From Tianweitania sediminis (lineage in GTDB: Bacteria > Pseudomonadota > Alphaproteobacteria > Rhizobiales > Rhizobiaceae), in the NCBI RefSeq assembly GCF_017813335.1, contig NZ_JAGIYY010000002.1, positions 248,001 to 312,000 of the forward strand: DNA of 64,000 nucleotides, in the 5' to 3' direction. The first letter of the stretch is position 1; every line of letters starts with the position of its first letter. The notes beneath the pieces were generated by a model. The model did not search any database. It was not told the origin of the DNA and worked only from the letters and a program-made list of their open reading frames with translations. This document shows positions 28,857-37,003 of this stretch, in pieces. The position numbers and the translations under genes were made by a program.

Positions 28857-29516
28857 ATGGTCGCCACTACTGGTCTCCGTGCACGGGACATCTATCCGTC
28901 ACGCAAGCTGCCGATTGTCGCCGAGCGAACCGCGCTTCTGGTGATCGACGTGCAGAACTGGGTGATGGATGAAGCAAACCGCCAGCCGCGGCCGAGCTTC
29001 TATCGGGATGCGCGGGAAACCGTGATCCCGAACCTTGCCCGCCTGGCGGAAGCCTGCCGCGCCAACGGAGTGGAAGTCGTCTACACGGTGATGGAGAATT
29101 TCACGGAAGACGGGCGCGACCGCAGCCTCGACTATAAGCTGTCGAACTTCTTCATCCCCAAGGGCTCGCACGACGCCAAGGTTATCGATGAACTCGCGCC
29201 GGTGGGCGACGAGATGGTGATCCCGAAGACCTCGTCCAGCCTCTTCAACTCCACCAACTTCGAATATCTCGCCCGCAACATCGGGCTCGACACGATCATC
29301 GTCACCGGCTTTCTGACGGACCAGTGCGTGGACCACACGATCCGCGACGGCGCCGATCGTGGCTTCCACATGATCTGCGTCAGTGATGGCTGCGCAACCG
29401 ACACGCATGAGCGCCACCATGCCGCGCTGAATGCCTTCAAGGGATATTGCCGGATGGAAACAACGGAAAGCTTGATCGCCGCCTTGGGCGATGCAGGAGA
29501 TGCCGCCGCCCGCTAA
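28857..29516 (+). CDS. Isochorismatase-fold cysteine hydrolase A
   Basis: A 219-aa cytoplasmic amidohydrolase of the isochorismatase superfamily. Its catalytic triad is visible as Asp31 (VIDVQN), Lys124 (IPKTSSS) and Cys157 (TDQCVDHT). Members with this cysteine cleave amide or carbamoyl bonds, for example in nicotinamide, N-carbamoylsarcosine, biuret or maleamate. The sequence does not point to one of these. AAGGGA lies before the ATG. It is the last gene of the transporter operon, so it probably acts on the imported compound. A clear paralogue is hydrolase B at 33176. Confidence 0.85.
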   Translation: MVATTGLRARDIYPSRKLPIVAERTALLVIDVQNWVMDEANRQPRPSFYRDARETVIPNLARLAEACRANGVEVVYTVMENFTEDGRDRSLDYKLSNFFIPKGSHDAKVIDELAPVGDEMVIPKTSSSLFNSTNFEYLARNIGLDTIIVTGFLTDQCVDHTIRDGADRGFHMICVSDGCATDTHERHHAALNAFKGYCRMETTESLIAALGDAGDAAAR

Positions 29517-29547
29517 GGCAGCGGCACCTTCTCCGGCTGCGCCTTAG
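29513..29547. terminator. Bidirectional hairpin holding both stop codons
   Basis: CTAAGGC (29513-29519) and GCCTTAG (29541-29547) form the base of a hairpin between the convergent hydrolase A and glutamine-synthetase-like genes; AGC/GCT inside may extend it. Both TAA stop codons lie in the arms. There is no long T-run. Confidence 0.5.
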
Positions 29548-30854
29548 TAAAGCAGCCTGTAGCGCTCGCATTGCTCCGCGTCTGAAAAGTCCTTCATGAG
29601 GTTGGCCTCGAAGCGCTTATGCGCGAGATAAGCCTGCTTCAGATCGGTGCCGATGATGTCGGTCAGGTCGTTGTCGGCCTCGAAGGCGTCCAGCGCAGCA
29701 TCGAGCGATTGCGGCAACCGCTCGATACCCAGCCGGTCCAGCATCTCCTGCGGCAGGTTCTGCGGCGCGCCTTCGCAGACTTCCGCAACCGGCAAGCCCT
29801 GATCCAGGCCGTAAAGGCCGGCAGCCAGAATGGCGCCTAGAACGAGGTAAGGGCTTGCAGCCGCGTCGGCGGCGCGGAACTCGAAATGGTACTGCTTGGC
29901 AACATCGGCCGCTGCAAAGACCGGACAGATGCGCACGCCCGCCTCGCGGTCACGGTATCCCAGATTGTTGAAGGCCGCGCTCCAGCGATTGGGCGTCAGG
30001 CGCAGATAGGAGATCGTCGAGGCCGCCGTCAGTGCCGTGATCGCCGGCATCTTCTTCAGGATCCCGGCAACAAAGGCGCCTGCCGTCGGGGACAGGCCTT
30101 CCTTGTGCTGCGGGTCATGGTTGACCGGCTTGCCTGTTGCCGCCTCGAACAGGCTGAAATGGACGTGAACGCCGTTCCCGACGGCGTCCGGGCGCAGGAT
30201 CGGCGTGAAGCTCGCGCGGTGGCCGGAGCGGGTGGCAACCGCGCGAGCGATTTCGCGCACTGCGATCGCCTGGTCGGCTGCTGCGACCCCAACGGCTGGG
30301 CCGACTGTCACCTCATACTGGAGCGGACCGTATTCCGGCATGAACGTGTCCAGCTCGAGACCCGCCTGCTTGAGGGCGCCGAGATAAGTCTCGGCAAACA
30401 GGTCCTGCCGCCGGAACGCATCGAGCGCGTAGCTTGCATTGGGCCGCTCTTCCACGCCGTCATAGGTGAACTCGTGCTCGAAGGCCGCGCGCACACGCAA
30501 ACCGTGACGTTCCTCCAGCGCGGCGACCACACGCTTCAGGAACGAGCGAGGGCACACGGCCCAGGGTGTGCCGTCGAGATGGCAGATGTCGCCCATGATG
30601 AAGTTCTCGGCCGCATGGTCGGGGCCGAAGTCGATCCGCACATGGGATGCGGGATCAGGCAGGAGAACCGTGTCGCCGAACGGTCCCCAGGGGCTCGGCG
30701 CAATTGCTCCATGGGCCGTGATCATGCTGTTGGTTGGCGTCCAGCCAATGCCCTTGCGCAGCCGGCTGTCCAGGTCGGATGCGGGGAAGCCCTTGCCGCG
30801 CACCTGCCCGGAAAGGTCGCTGGTGCACAGCATGATGATTTCTTCGCGGTTCAT
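29544..30854 (-). CDS. Glutamine-synthetase-like gamma-glutamyl ligase
   Basis: A 436-aa protein with the catalytic fold of glutamine synthetase. The metal/glutamate residues are seen in AAFEHEFTYDG near residue 125, the nucleotide region in GNGVHVHFSL near 227, and the ammonia/amine side in RLTPNRWSA near 286 and FEFRAADAAASPYL near 325. Length and divergence from GlnA suggest a GlnA-like enzyme joining glutamate (or a similar acid) to an amine, as PuuA or gamma-glutamylmethylamide synthetase do. It overlaps rpiR by 4 nt in a two-gene operon. The true amine and acid are unknown. Confidence 0.82.
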   Translation of the reverse strand: MNREEIIMLCTSDLSGQVRGKGFPASDLDSRLRKGIGWTPTNSMITAHGAIAPSPWGPFGDTVLLPDPASHVRIDFGPDHAAENFIMGDICHLDGTPWAVCPRSFLKRVVAALEERHGLRVRAAFEHEFTYDGVEERPNASYALDAFRRQDLFAETYLGALKQAGLELDTFMPEYGPLQYEVTVGPAVGVAAADQAIAVREIARAVATRSGHRASFTPILRPDAVGNGVHVHFSLFEAATGKPVNHDPQHKEGLSPTAGAFVAGILKKMPAITALTAASTISYLRLTPNRWSAAFNNLGYRDREAGVRICPVFAAADVAKQYHFEFRAADAAASPYLVLGAILAAGLYGLDQGLPVAEVCEGAPQNLPQEMLDRLGIERLPQSLDAALDAFEADNDLTDIIGTDLKQAYLAHKRFEANLMKDFSDAEQCERYRLLY

Positions 30855-31786
30855 TCGGGCTGCTCCTGCAGGTCATCCAATTCGTCGCGCTTCTGCGGCG
30901 TTCGGTTCAGTTCTGGTTCGCGAGGCGCAAACGGCTTGCGCAGGTCTTCCAAGGAAGCCATTCGCGCCCGTCCTGTATCGCCGAGCCGGTTGGCCACAGC
31001 CCCTGTCAAGGCTTCCACAAGCGCCATGCCGACCGTCAGCACATCGAAGATGGAAGGCGACGACACGGGGAAGCTCAGGACGTGGCTGGCGGAGCGTGCG
31101 GCCGGCGACTGCCAGTTGTCGGTCAAGAGAACAACCGTCACGCCTCGCTTGGCCGCGGCATGGGCGAATTCGATGACGTCCTGCTGATAGCGCCTGACAT
31201 CGGTGATCACGAGCACGCTCGACTTGCCCATGTCGAGCAGGTTCTGCGGCCAGATCTGCGTTTGGCCGTCGATCACGCTCACACGCCCGCGCACCGCCAG
31301 CAGGAGGTCGGCAAAATAGCGCATCAGGTTGGTGGAATATCGTCCCCCGACGAGGTGGATGTCGCGGCGCGGATTGGCGATCAGTTCCACTACAGCGTCG
31401 AACTCGCCCTGCACGATGCTTCGCCGCAGCGTTTCCAGATGATCGCTCATGGCTACGATGAAGCGATCAAAGAAACCTTCCGGGCTCGGAGTGTCCTGCT
31501 CTGCCTGTGCGCCAAACCGCACTAAAGGTGATTGCAGCGTCGCTTCGATATGGCGCCGAAGAGCAGACTGGAAGTCGGAATAAACGGGAAAGCCGAGACG
31601 CTTGACCAAGCGAAGTACGGTTGCGGTGGATACACCGCTCTCGTTGGCGAATTCCGCGACGGTGCGCATCCCAGCCATCGGGTAGTTCGTGAGCAGATGA
31701 CGCGCCGCACGGGCTTCGCGGGCACTGAGTTCCGGAAGTTCGTTGCGCAGCCGCTGCAGCAGTTCAGTTTTCGTATCGGGCGTCAT
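30851..31786 (-). CDS. MurR/RpiR family transcriptional regulator
   Basis: A 311-aa regulator with an RpiR-type helix-turn-helix in the first 80 residues (VAEFANESGVSTATVLRLVKRLGF) and a SIS sugar-isomerase-like sensor domain at about 130-265 (IHLVGGRYSTNLMRYFADLL). It is the first gene of the operon with the glutamine-synthetase-like ligase and diverges from the binding-protein gene. The putative operator at 31802-31824 lies 15 nt upstream of its start, so autoregulation is likely. The SIS domain normally binds a phosphosugar, but in nitrogen loci it can bind other ligands. Confidence 0.87.
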   Translation of the reverse strand: MTPDTKTELLQRLRNELPELSAREARAARHLLTNYPMAGMRTVAEFANESGVSTATVLRLVKRLGFPVYSDFQSALRRHIEATLQSPLVRFGAQAEQDTPSPEGFFDRFIVAMSDHLETLRRSIVQGEFDAVVELIANPRRDIHLVGGRYSTNLMRYFADLLLAVRGRVSVIDGQTQIWPQNLLDMGKSSVLVITDVRRYQQDVIEFAHAAAKRGVTVVLLTDNWQSPAARSASHVLSFPVSSPSIFDVLTVGMALVEALTGAVANRLGDTGRARMASLEDLRKPFAPREPELNRTPQKRDELDDLQEQPE

Positions 31787-31801
31787 GATGCTCCATTCCG
31801 G

Positions 31802-31824
31802 CTGTGTATCAAATCAGACAAAAT
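31802..31824. promoter_or_regulatory. Shared regulatory site, copy 2
   Basis: The second copy of the CTGTGTAT-n-AAATC-nn-ACAAAAT arrangement, 20 of 23 positions identical to 25340-25362. It sits between the divergent rpiR and binding-protein genes. Sequence outside these 23 bases is not conserved between the copies apart from a nearby GCA, which argues for a protein site rather than a recent duplication. Confidence 0.7.
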
Positions 31825-31953
31825 CTGCAATCAGAAGGCGGATGTATGATTCGATTGACTCAGGGCGGTGCCTCTGGTCATGTTCGCGATCACCACAGAG
31901 CTCGGCTGCCCGACCGTGCAGCCGGTTCGAAGTGCAAAAAAGGGGAAGCACAG

Positions 31954-33096
31954 ATGAAGAGATTACTCGTAGCCTCCTTGGCCATTGCGGCCATGATGGG
32001 AACTGCGCCTGCGCAGGAAACGATCAAGATCGGCGCGCTCTACAACGTGACTGGTGGAATGTCCTCGCTCGATGGCCCGTCGCTGTCGGGTGCGCAACTC
32101 GCGGTCAAGCAGATCAACGAGACCGGCGGCCTTCTTGGCAAGCAGGTCGAGTTGATCGCGCCTGATGGCAAGACTGACCAGCAGGAAACCGCCAAAGCCG
32201 CACAGCGCGTTCTGTCGGAAGGCGTGGTGGCGGGCATCGGCCAGTCGGACACCACCTTCGTGATGGCCGGCGCGCCGCTGTTCCAGGAAAAGGGCGTGCC
32301 CTTCGTCACCTCGGGGGCAACGCACCCGAAGCTGCCGGAATGGGTCGGCGACTACATGTTCATGACGCCTTTCGGCGATGATGACCAGTCCTACGCGATT
32401 GCTGACTATGCTTATGATACGCTCGGCGCGCGCACAGTGGCAGTGTGGACCGACAATTCCATGGATTTCACGAAGGCGCTCAGCACCTTCTTCACGGAGC
32501 GTTTCGAGGAAAAGGGCGGCAAGGTCGTCGGCACGGACTCCTTCATGATGGGCGATACGGATTTCTCCGCCCAGATCGCTCGTCTCGCATCCATGGACCC
32601 GAAGCCTGACGCCGTATTCGTGTCCGCCATCCCGTCGGAAGCAGGCATTTCGGTCAAGCAGATCCGCGAGCAGGGCATCACCATGCCGATCATCTCGGGA
32701 GACGGCTTCGACACCGAACTGGTGTCGACCGTCCCGGGACCGGAATTGGCGACCGACGTTTACTTCTCGACCCATACGTACCGTGCGGATGACCGCCCGG
32801 AGGTCACCAAGTTCGTCGAGGACTACAAGGCGGAATATAACCGCGAGCCCGAAAACGCCTTTGCGCCACTTGGTTATGACGCAATGATGCTGGTGGCTGA
32901 TGCCATCAAGCGCGCCAACTCTGCGGAGCCGGCCGACATCCAGAAGGCGCTGAAGGAAACCCGGGGCTTCAAGGGCGTCACCGGCGAGGTGAGCTACACC
33001 CGCGCTTCGATGGTGCCGCCGAAGCCGGTCTCCATCATCAGCGTCAAGAACGGCAAATACGCAGTTGAGGACGTCTGGACGCCTGAAACCAATTAA
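31954..33096 (+). CDS. Branched-chain-type substrate-binding protein (LivK-like)
   Basis: A 380-aa periplasmic binding protein of the type I Leu/Ile/Val fold. A signal peptide ends near APA (residue 20). IKIGALYNVTGGMSSLDGP and the KQINETGGLLGKQVELI segment are the family N-terminal marks, and GDGFDTELV near residue 249 lies in the ligand hinge. AGGGGAA precedes ATG 31954. It is the expected partner of the LivGFHM subunits at 25454-28844, although on a separate transcript. A strong terminator follows before hydrolase B. Confidence 0.88.
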   Translation: MKRLLVASLAIAAMMGTAPAQETIKIGALYNVTGGMSSLDGPSLSGAQLAVKQINETGGLLGKQVELIAPDGKTDQQETAKAAQRVLSEGVVAGIGQSDTTFVMAGAPLFQEKGVPFVTSGATHPKLPEWVGDYMFMTPFGDDDQSYAIADYAYDTLGARTVAVWTDNSMDFTKALSTFFTERFEEKGGKVVGTDSFMMGDTDFSAQIARLASMDPKPDAVFVSAIPSEAGISVKQIREQGITMPIISGDGFDTELVSTVPGPELATDVYFSTHTYRADDRPEVTKFVEDYKAEYNREPENAFAPLGYDAMMLVADAIKRANSAEPADIQKALKETRGFKGVTGEVSYTRASMVPPKPVSIISVKNGKYAVEDVWTPETN

Positions 33097-33115
33097 GCTT
33101 GGTTCGGTGCGACGC

Positions 33116-33146
33116 CGGCGGGGCCATCGTGGCCCCGCCGTTTTTT
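33116..33146 (+). terminator. Rho-independent terminator
   Basis: An 11-bp perfect stem (CGGCGGGGCCA with its complement), a TCG loop and six Ts at 33141-33146 follow the binding-protein stop by 19 nt. Hydrolase B starts only 29 nt later without an obvious promoter, so partial read-through may set a high ratio of binding protein to enzyme. Confidence 0.9.
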
Positions 33147-33175
33147 GAAGAACTACTTTTCCCAGGGAATACATA

Positions 33176-33820
33176 ATGAGCCAAGGCAGCACGCTCGCCT
33201 CCTATGAAGGACGCAACCGCAAACTGGTGCCCGCGCGCACCGCGATCCTGATTGTCGATGCTCAAAATGCCGAAGTTACGGACGAGGTCAGGGAAAAGCA
33301 GCCGTTCTTTTATGAGCAGGTGCATACCCGCGCCATCCCGAACATGAAGCGCCTTATCGAGGGTGCACGTGCCAGCGGTGCTGAGATCATCTACACGGTG
33401 ATTGAATCGCTCACCAAGGACGGGCGCGACCGCTCGCTCGACCACAAGCTGTCCAACATCAACGTGCCGCGCGGTTCGCCCCTTGCGCAGGTGATTGCGG
33501 ACGTCGCGCCGGCGGAGGACGACATCGTCCTGCCGAAGACCTCATCGGGGGTCTTCAACTCCACCAACATCGACTATGTGCTGCGCAATCTCGGGATCGA
33601 ATTCGTCGTCGTTGCGGGGTTCGTCACAGACCAGTGCATAGATATGGCCATCCGCGATGGTGCCGACCGCGGGTACTATATGGTATGTGCGACGGATGCC
33701 TGCGCCGCTTATTCCCAGGAGCGCCATGAGGGTGCATTGCGCGCCTTCGGCGGTTATTGCGTGCTTCAGGATGTCGACGGGGTGCTAGGTTCGTTTGGCG
33801 CGAAGGACGCGGTGCTCTAG
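33176..33820 (+). CDS. Isochorismatase-fold cysteine hydrolase B
   Basis: A 214-aa paralogue of hydrolase A, with the triad Asp28 (VDAQN), Lys121 (LPKTSSG) and Cys154 (TDQCIDMA). The two share long similar blocks, such as DGRDRSLDxKLSN and FNSTN, but differ at the residues after the catalytic cysteine (VDHTIRDG versus IDMAIRDG). They may act on successive or related amides. AGGGAA precedes ATG 33176. It follows the binding-protein gene behind a terminator. Confidence 0.85.
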   Translation: MSQGSTLASYEGRNRKLVPARTAILIVDAQNAEVTDEVREKQPFFYEQVHTRAIPNMKRLIEGARASGAEIIYTVIESLTKDGRDRSLDHKLSNINVPRGSPLAQVIADVAPAEDDIVLPKTSSGVFNSTNIDYVLRNLGIEFVVVAGFVTDQCIDMAIRDGADRGYYMVCATDACAAYSQERHEGALRAFGGYCVLQDVDGVLGSFGAKDAVL

Positions 33821-33977
33821 GGAGCCCGGTCATGTGAGATCGAGCAGGTTGATGAACGTGGGTCGCGAGACATTTTAGGCCCATGATGCGATCAACGATG
33901 CCGCGTCACCGGATGGCTGAGCGGGGCGCTTGTCACGCTCTGCTGGTCCAATCGGTCGTGAGCCACCTTCAGGAGCG

Positions 33978-35453
33978 ATGAACCGGAACAAGTTGTCAAG
34001 GCATCGGGTTGGCTGGCGAGCGAGGTATCGAGCGCAAAACAGGGGAGCCAGACAGCCTTTGCCCAGTCTCATAAAACAGGGTCCTTCGCAGGGTGACGGC
34101 CTGCGCCGAAGCTTGCGGTATCGGCGGGGAATTCTTTTCGAAGTTCTTCGAACCAGCATCTGGCCTGTCCCAGCGGTGATGTTGGTTCTTGCTGTCATCC
34201 TGAGAGAAGTGGCGTTCTGGGCGGATTCGCTGATCCACAACGATGTTGCCCTGTCGCTCTGGTGGCTTCATTCCGGAAGCGGTGACGATGCCCGGAACCT
34301 GGTTTCAACGCTGGTCGGCGCACTGATCACCATGGCCAGCGTGATGTTCTCCATCACGATGGTCGTGCTTTCGCTGGCGGCTGCGCAGTTCGGCTCCCGA
34401 TTGGTCCGGACTTACATGGCCGATTTCAAGACGCAGTTGTCCCTCGGCATCTTCGTTATGACCATCGTGTACTGCCTTCTTGTTCTTCGCACCGTCTACA
34501 AGGACCTTCCCGCCGAGGAAGTCCCTCATGTCGCCGTGACGCTGAGCCTTTTGCTGGGGCTCCTTTGCGTGTTGACGCTGCTTCTGTTCATGCATGCGAT
34601 TGCCCGTTCCATGGTCGCAGATGACGTGATCCGCCGTGTAGCAGCCGAACTGGAACAGGAGCTGAACCGGCTTCCGCCGCTTAAGCATAGGCCCCGCCCG
34701 CGATCCCCGGCAAAGCTCGCGCATGAGGGAGCCCCGCGGATCCTGCGCTCCGTCAACGAAGGTTACGTCCAGGCGGTCGACTACGGCCGCCTTTGTGAGT
34801 TAGCCAGCGACGGAGGTATGAAGATCCGCGTTCTCGTCAAGGCGGGTGGCTTCATGTGCCGTGAGGGTTGGCTGGCCGAGGTAAGCCCCGCCTCGGCGCT
34901 CGATGCCGAGGTGGAAGAAGCAATTCAGAGCGCCGTTGAGATCGGTGCCCGTCGGACGCCCACCCAGGATATCGAGTTCTTGATCCGGTATCTTGTTGAC
35001 GTGGCCTTGCGCGCCTTGTCACCCGGGATCAACGATCCGAGAACGGCAACGGTGGTGATCGATCACCTCCGCGGATCGCTTTCTCACTTGATGAGAAAAG
35101 AGATCAAGCCGACAGCCCGCTTCGACAGCCAGCACACATTGCGGGTGGTTGGGCAAGATACCAGCTACCACGCCGTTTTCGATGAGGCTTTCAACCAGAT
35201 CCGCCAAAGCGGCGCCGTTCATCCCGCCATCGTCTTGCATCTCCTGGAAGCGATCCACCGCTTGGCCGAGCATATCCAGCTGCCGGAACAGCGAGCGGCT
35301 CTAACCGAGCATCTTTGGCTGATTTCGGACGCGGGCCTGGGCAAGGCTGACGCTGAGCGGGATCGAGCCGACATCATCCGCAAGCGCGACGAGGCGCTCG
35401 GCAGGCTGGAGGCGATCGAACTGCCGGCATTCGGGCTTACGGAGCCCGCATGA
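33978..35453 (+). CDS. DUF2254 membrane protein
   Basis: A membrane protein of the DUF2254 family, about 491 aa from ATG 33978. Two hydrophobic helices lie near residues 58-75 and 103-125 (VGALITMASVMFSITMVVLSLAA), two more near 153-205. A large soluble C-terminal half follows with ALSPGINDPRTA, the most conserved DUF2254 block. The function of the family is unknown. The start is uncertain: the frame is open from 33930, and GGAG lies only 2 nt before ATG 33978. The first 45 residues are basic and poorly ordered, so a later start is possible. Confidence 0.78.
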   Translation: MNRNKLSRHRVGWRARYRAQNRGARQPLPSLIKQGPSQGDGLRRSLRYRRGILFEVLRTSIWPVPAVMLVLAVILREVAFWADSLIHNDVALSLWWLHSGSGDDARNLVSTLVGALITMASVMFSITMVVLSLAAAQFGSRLVRTYMADFKTQLSLGIFVMTIVYCLLVLRTVYKDLPAEEVPHVAVTLSLLLGLLCVLTLLLFMHAIARSMVADDVIRRVAAELEQELNRLPPLKHRPRPRSPAKLAHEGAPRILRSVNEGYVQAVDYGRLCELASDGGMKIRVLVKAGGFMCREGWLAEVSPASALDAEVEEAIQSAVEIGARRTPTQDIEFLIRYLVDVALRALSPGINDPRTATVVIDHLRGSLSHLMRKEIKPTARFDSQHTLRVVGQDTSYHAVFDEAFNQIRQSGAVHPAIVLHLLEAIHRLAEHIQLPEQRAALTEHLWLISDAGLGKADAERDRADIIRKRDEALGRLEAIELPAFGLTEPA

Positions 35454-35531
35454 GCTCCACGATCTTCAGGTTTTAACTGCTCCCAGTCCAACCATCCCGC
35501 AGGGAAGACTTCATCGGCAAGCTTTCGGCTC

Positions 35532-35551
35532 AGCTAAGCCTGTGCTTAGCT
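35532..35551. promoter_or_regulatory. Perfect inverted repeat before a small gene
   Basis: AGCTAAGC-CTGT-GCTTAGCT, 8-bp exact arms, ends 30 nt before the 41-codon gene at 35582. It could be an operator or a hairpin in the leader. There is no T-run, so termination of the DUF2254 transcript is less likely. Confidence 0.45.
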
Positions 35552-35581
35552 TGCGCAGGACAAAAAGAATGGAGACCGGCA

Positions 35582-35707
35582 ATGATGTTTGGACAGCCTG
35601 GCGACGGCACCGCTGAGAAGATCGGAACACTTCTCGGGGTAATGGTCGTGTTGCTGGTGATCGGCATCTTCGCCGTGATCCTGCAACCAATGCTGAACGT
35701 TTTCTGA
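35582..35707 (+). CDS. Small single-pass membrane protein, 41 aa
   Basis: A short gene starting MMFGQPGDGTAEKIG, followed by one long hydrophobic helix (LLGVMVVLLVIGIFAVIL) and a short QPMLNVF tail. GGAG lies 7 nt before the ATG and a perfect inverted repeat a little further up. No family is recognised. The clear hydrophobic helix and ribosome site favour a real product. Confidence 0.55.
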   Translation: MMFGQPGDGTAEKIGTLLGVMVVLLVIGIFAVILQPMLNVF

Positions 35708-35738
35708 CCGCCCGAGAGTACCGAGCCGGGAACGTTGG

Positions 35739-36242
35739 CTACTGGCAAAGCTCGGAAAGGCGCCAGCCGAATTCGTCATCCCCGACAGCCTTGCCGCTGA
35801 TGTCAGCGATGCGCCAGCCATCATCCATCGCCAGAAGATCGTAGCGGATGACGGTCTGCGTCTGCTGATCGGCGGGAATGCCTTCGAACTCGAAGCCGAT
35901 GAAGGTGGCTTCGACGGAAATGCGTCCATCCGTTTCCGAGCTGACCTCGTCCACTTCCAGGGTCCGTCGCACCGTCGCTTCATCGGCGTCCTGTGCATTC
36001 AGCGAAAGCATGAAGTCGATGCACCCGACGCCTTCGGAAGCGGCCGCATCATCTTCGTTCTTCTCCACGGCAGCCAATGCGGGCCCGGTAAGTCGCTCTT
36101 CAAAGGGTTCGTCAAAGCCTGGATTGTAGATGGGTTCGCTCATGTAGAGGGCTCGCACGAAGTCCGTTGCACTCTGCAAAGGTTCGGCGAGAGCAACTGT
36201 CGTCATCGCCGCCATCGCGAGAGCCGTTGAAGTCCTGCGCAA
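35739..36242 (-). CDS. Secreted DUF3828-like hypothetical protein
   Basis: An exported protein of about 167 aa. From the TTG at 36242 (GAGGA 8 nt upstream) it has a compact signal peptide, LRRTSTALAMAAMTTVALA. An ATG at 36296 and a GTG at 36311 are also in frame, but give an unusually long, uncharged N-terminus before the same signal. The mature part begins SATDFVRALY and ends with a DGWRIADI strand, resembling DUF3828 proteins of unknown function. It is strongly acidic and has two cysteines, at GCIDFM and the C-terminal LCQ. It stands alone. Confidence 0.65.
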   Translation of the reverse strand: MRRTSTALAMAAMTTVALAEPLQSATDFVRALYMSEPIYNPGFDEPFEERLTGPALAAVEKNEDDAAASEGVGCIDFMLSLNAQDADEATVRRTLEVDEVSSETDGRISVEATFIGFEFEGIPADQQTQTVIRYDLLAMDDGWRIADISGKAVGDDEFGWRLSELCQ

Positions 36243-36311
36243 GATTGATGTCCTCAGATGCCCGGCTCCATACGAGCCCGCCTCTTCTACCTGCATATTT
36301 TGCTCGGCCAC

Positions 36312-37003
36312 CAGCCCCTGCTTGCGTCAGCCCAGCGCCCCTAGTTCCGGTTCATCCACCGCCACGGCAAGATGGCTTCAGACCGCCTGGCGAAGCATAC
36401 GGTGGCGAACTGGTAAAAAGCTACACCCGCAGGGCAGGGCCTCCCTTCGCAGAATCCGTTGGGACCTGCTCTATTCTGGATAAGGTCGGCTCGGACGGAC
36501 GGCCGCGTGTGCTGACGGCGGTGCCGGCGCGGCCTGATCATTCTGGTGCGTCCTCACGCTGCAGGTGCAGAACATTCGCCTCACCCGCTTAAGACCTTGG
36601 TCTTAGCCCCGCCGGACGGAAGTCCGATGGTCCCCTTGTCAAGGATCAGCTAACTGGAAGATCGTGGTGCCGCGCAAGCTGACACCGCAGCGGCACGGGG
36701 ACACCGATCCATGAGCTGTTTGACTATGCCGACCTGCAGCGTGTCGGCGGCGGGACCGTCTGCTTTAGCTGGCTCCGGTGCGGCATTCCGCACGACATTG
36801 CAGATACCCTACCCGGGGAAACGATTGGCACCAAAGGAGCCAGCCGGACGCTGGTGACGATTTTCCGCCTTGGGCAGCATTTGACATCTGGCGCTTTCAC
36901 GCTCCAGAACAAGTTGGCTGGTCAGGCGCTTCGCGTGCTCACGCAGCGCATATGCCTGCGAGTTCCGGTTTCTCGAAAATCTAGAAAGTAGCTCGTTTCC
37001 ACA
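36312..37003. other. Gene-free stretch with small inverted repeats
   Basis: No recognisable gene in about 690 bases. The frames present on both strands lack ribosome sites and family resemblance. Two compact inverted repeats stand together: TAAGACC-TT-GGTCTTA at 36590-36605 and CGGAC-GGAA-GTCCG at 36613-36626. The region before 37004 should contain the promoter of the MHYT kinase, but I cannot identify it. Confidence 0.4.

Noticed and set aside
29886-31187. 433-codon plus-strand frame over the glutamine-synthetase-like and rpiR genes
   Set aside because: The minus-strand genes show clear catalytic and HTH motifs; the plus-strand frame has no recognisable domain.
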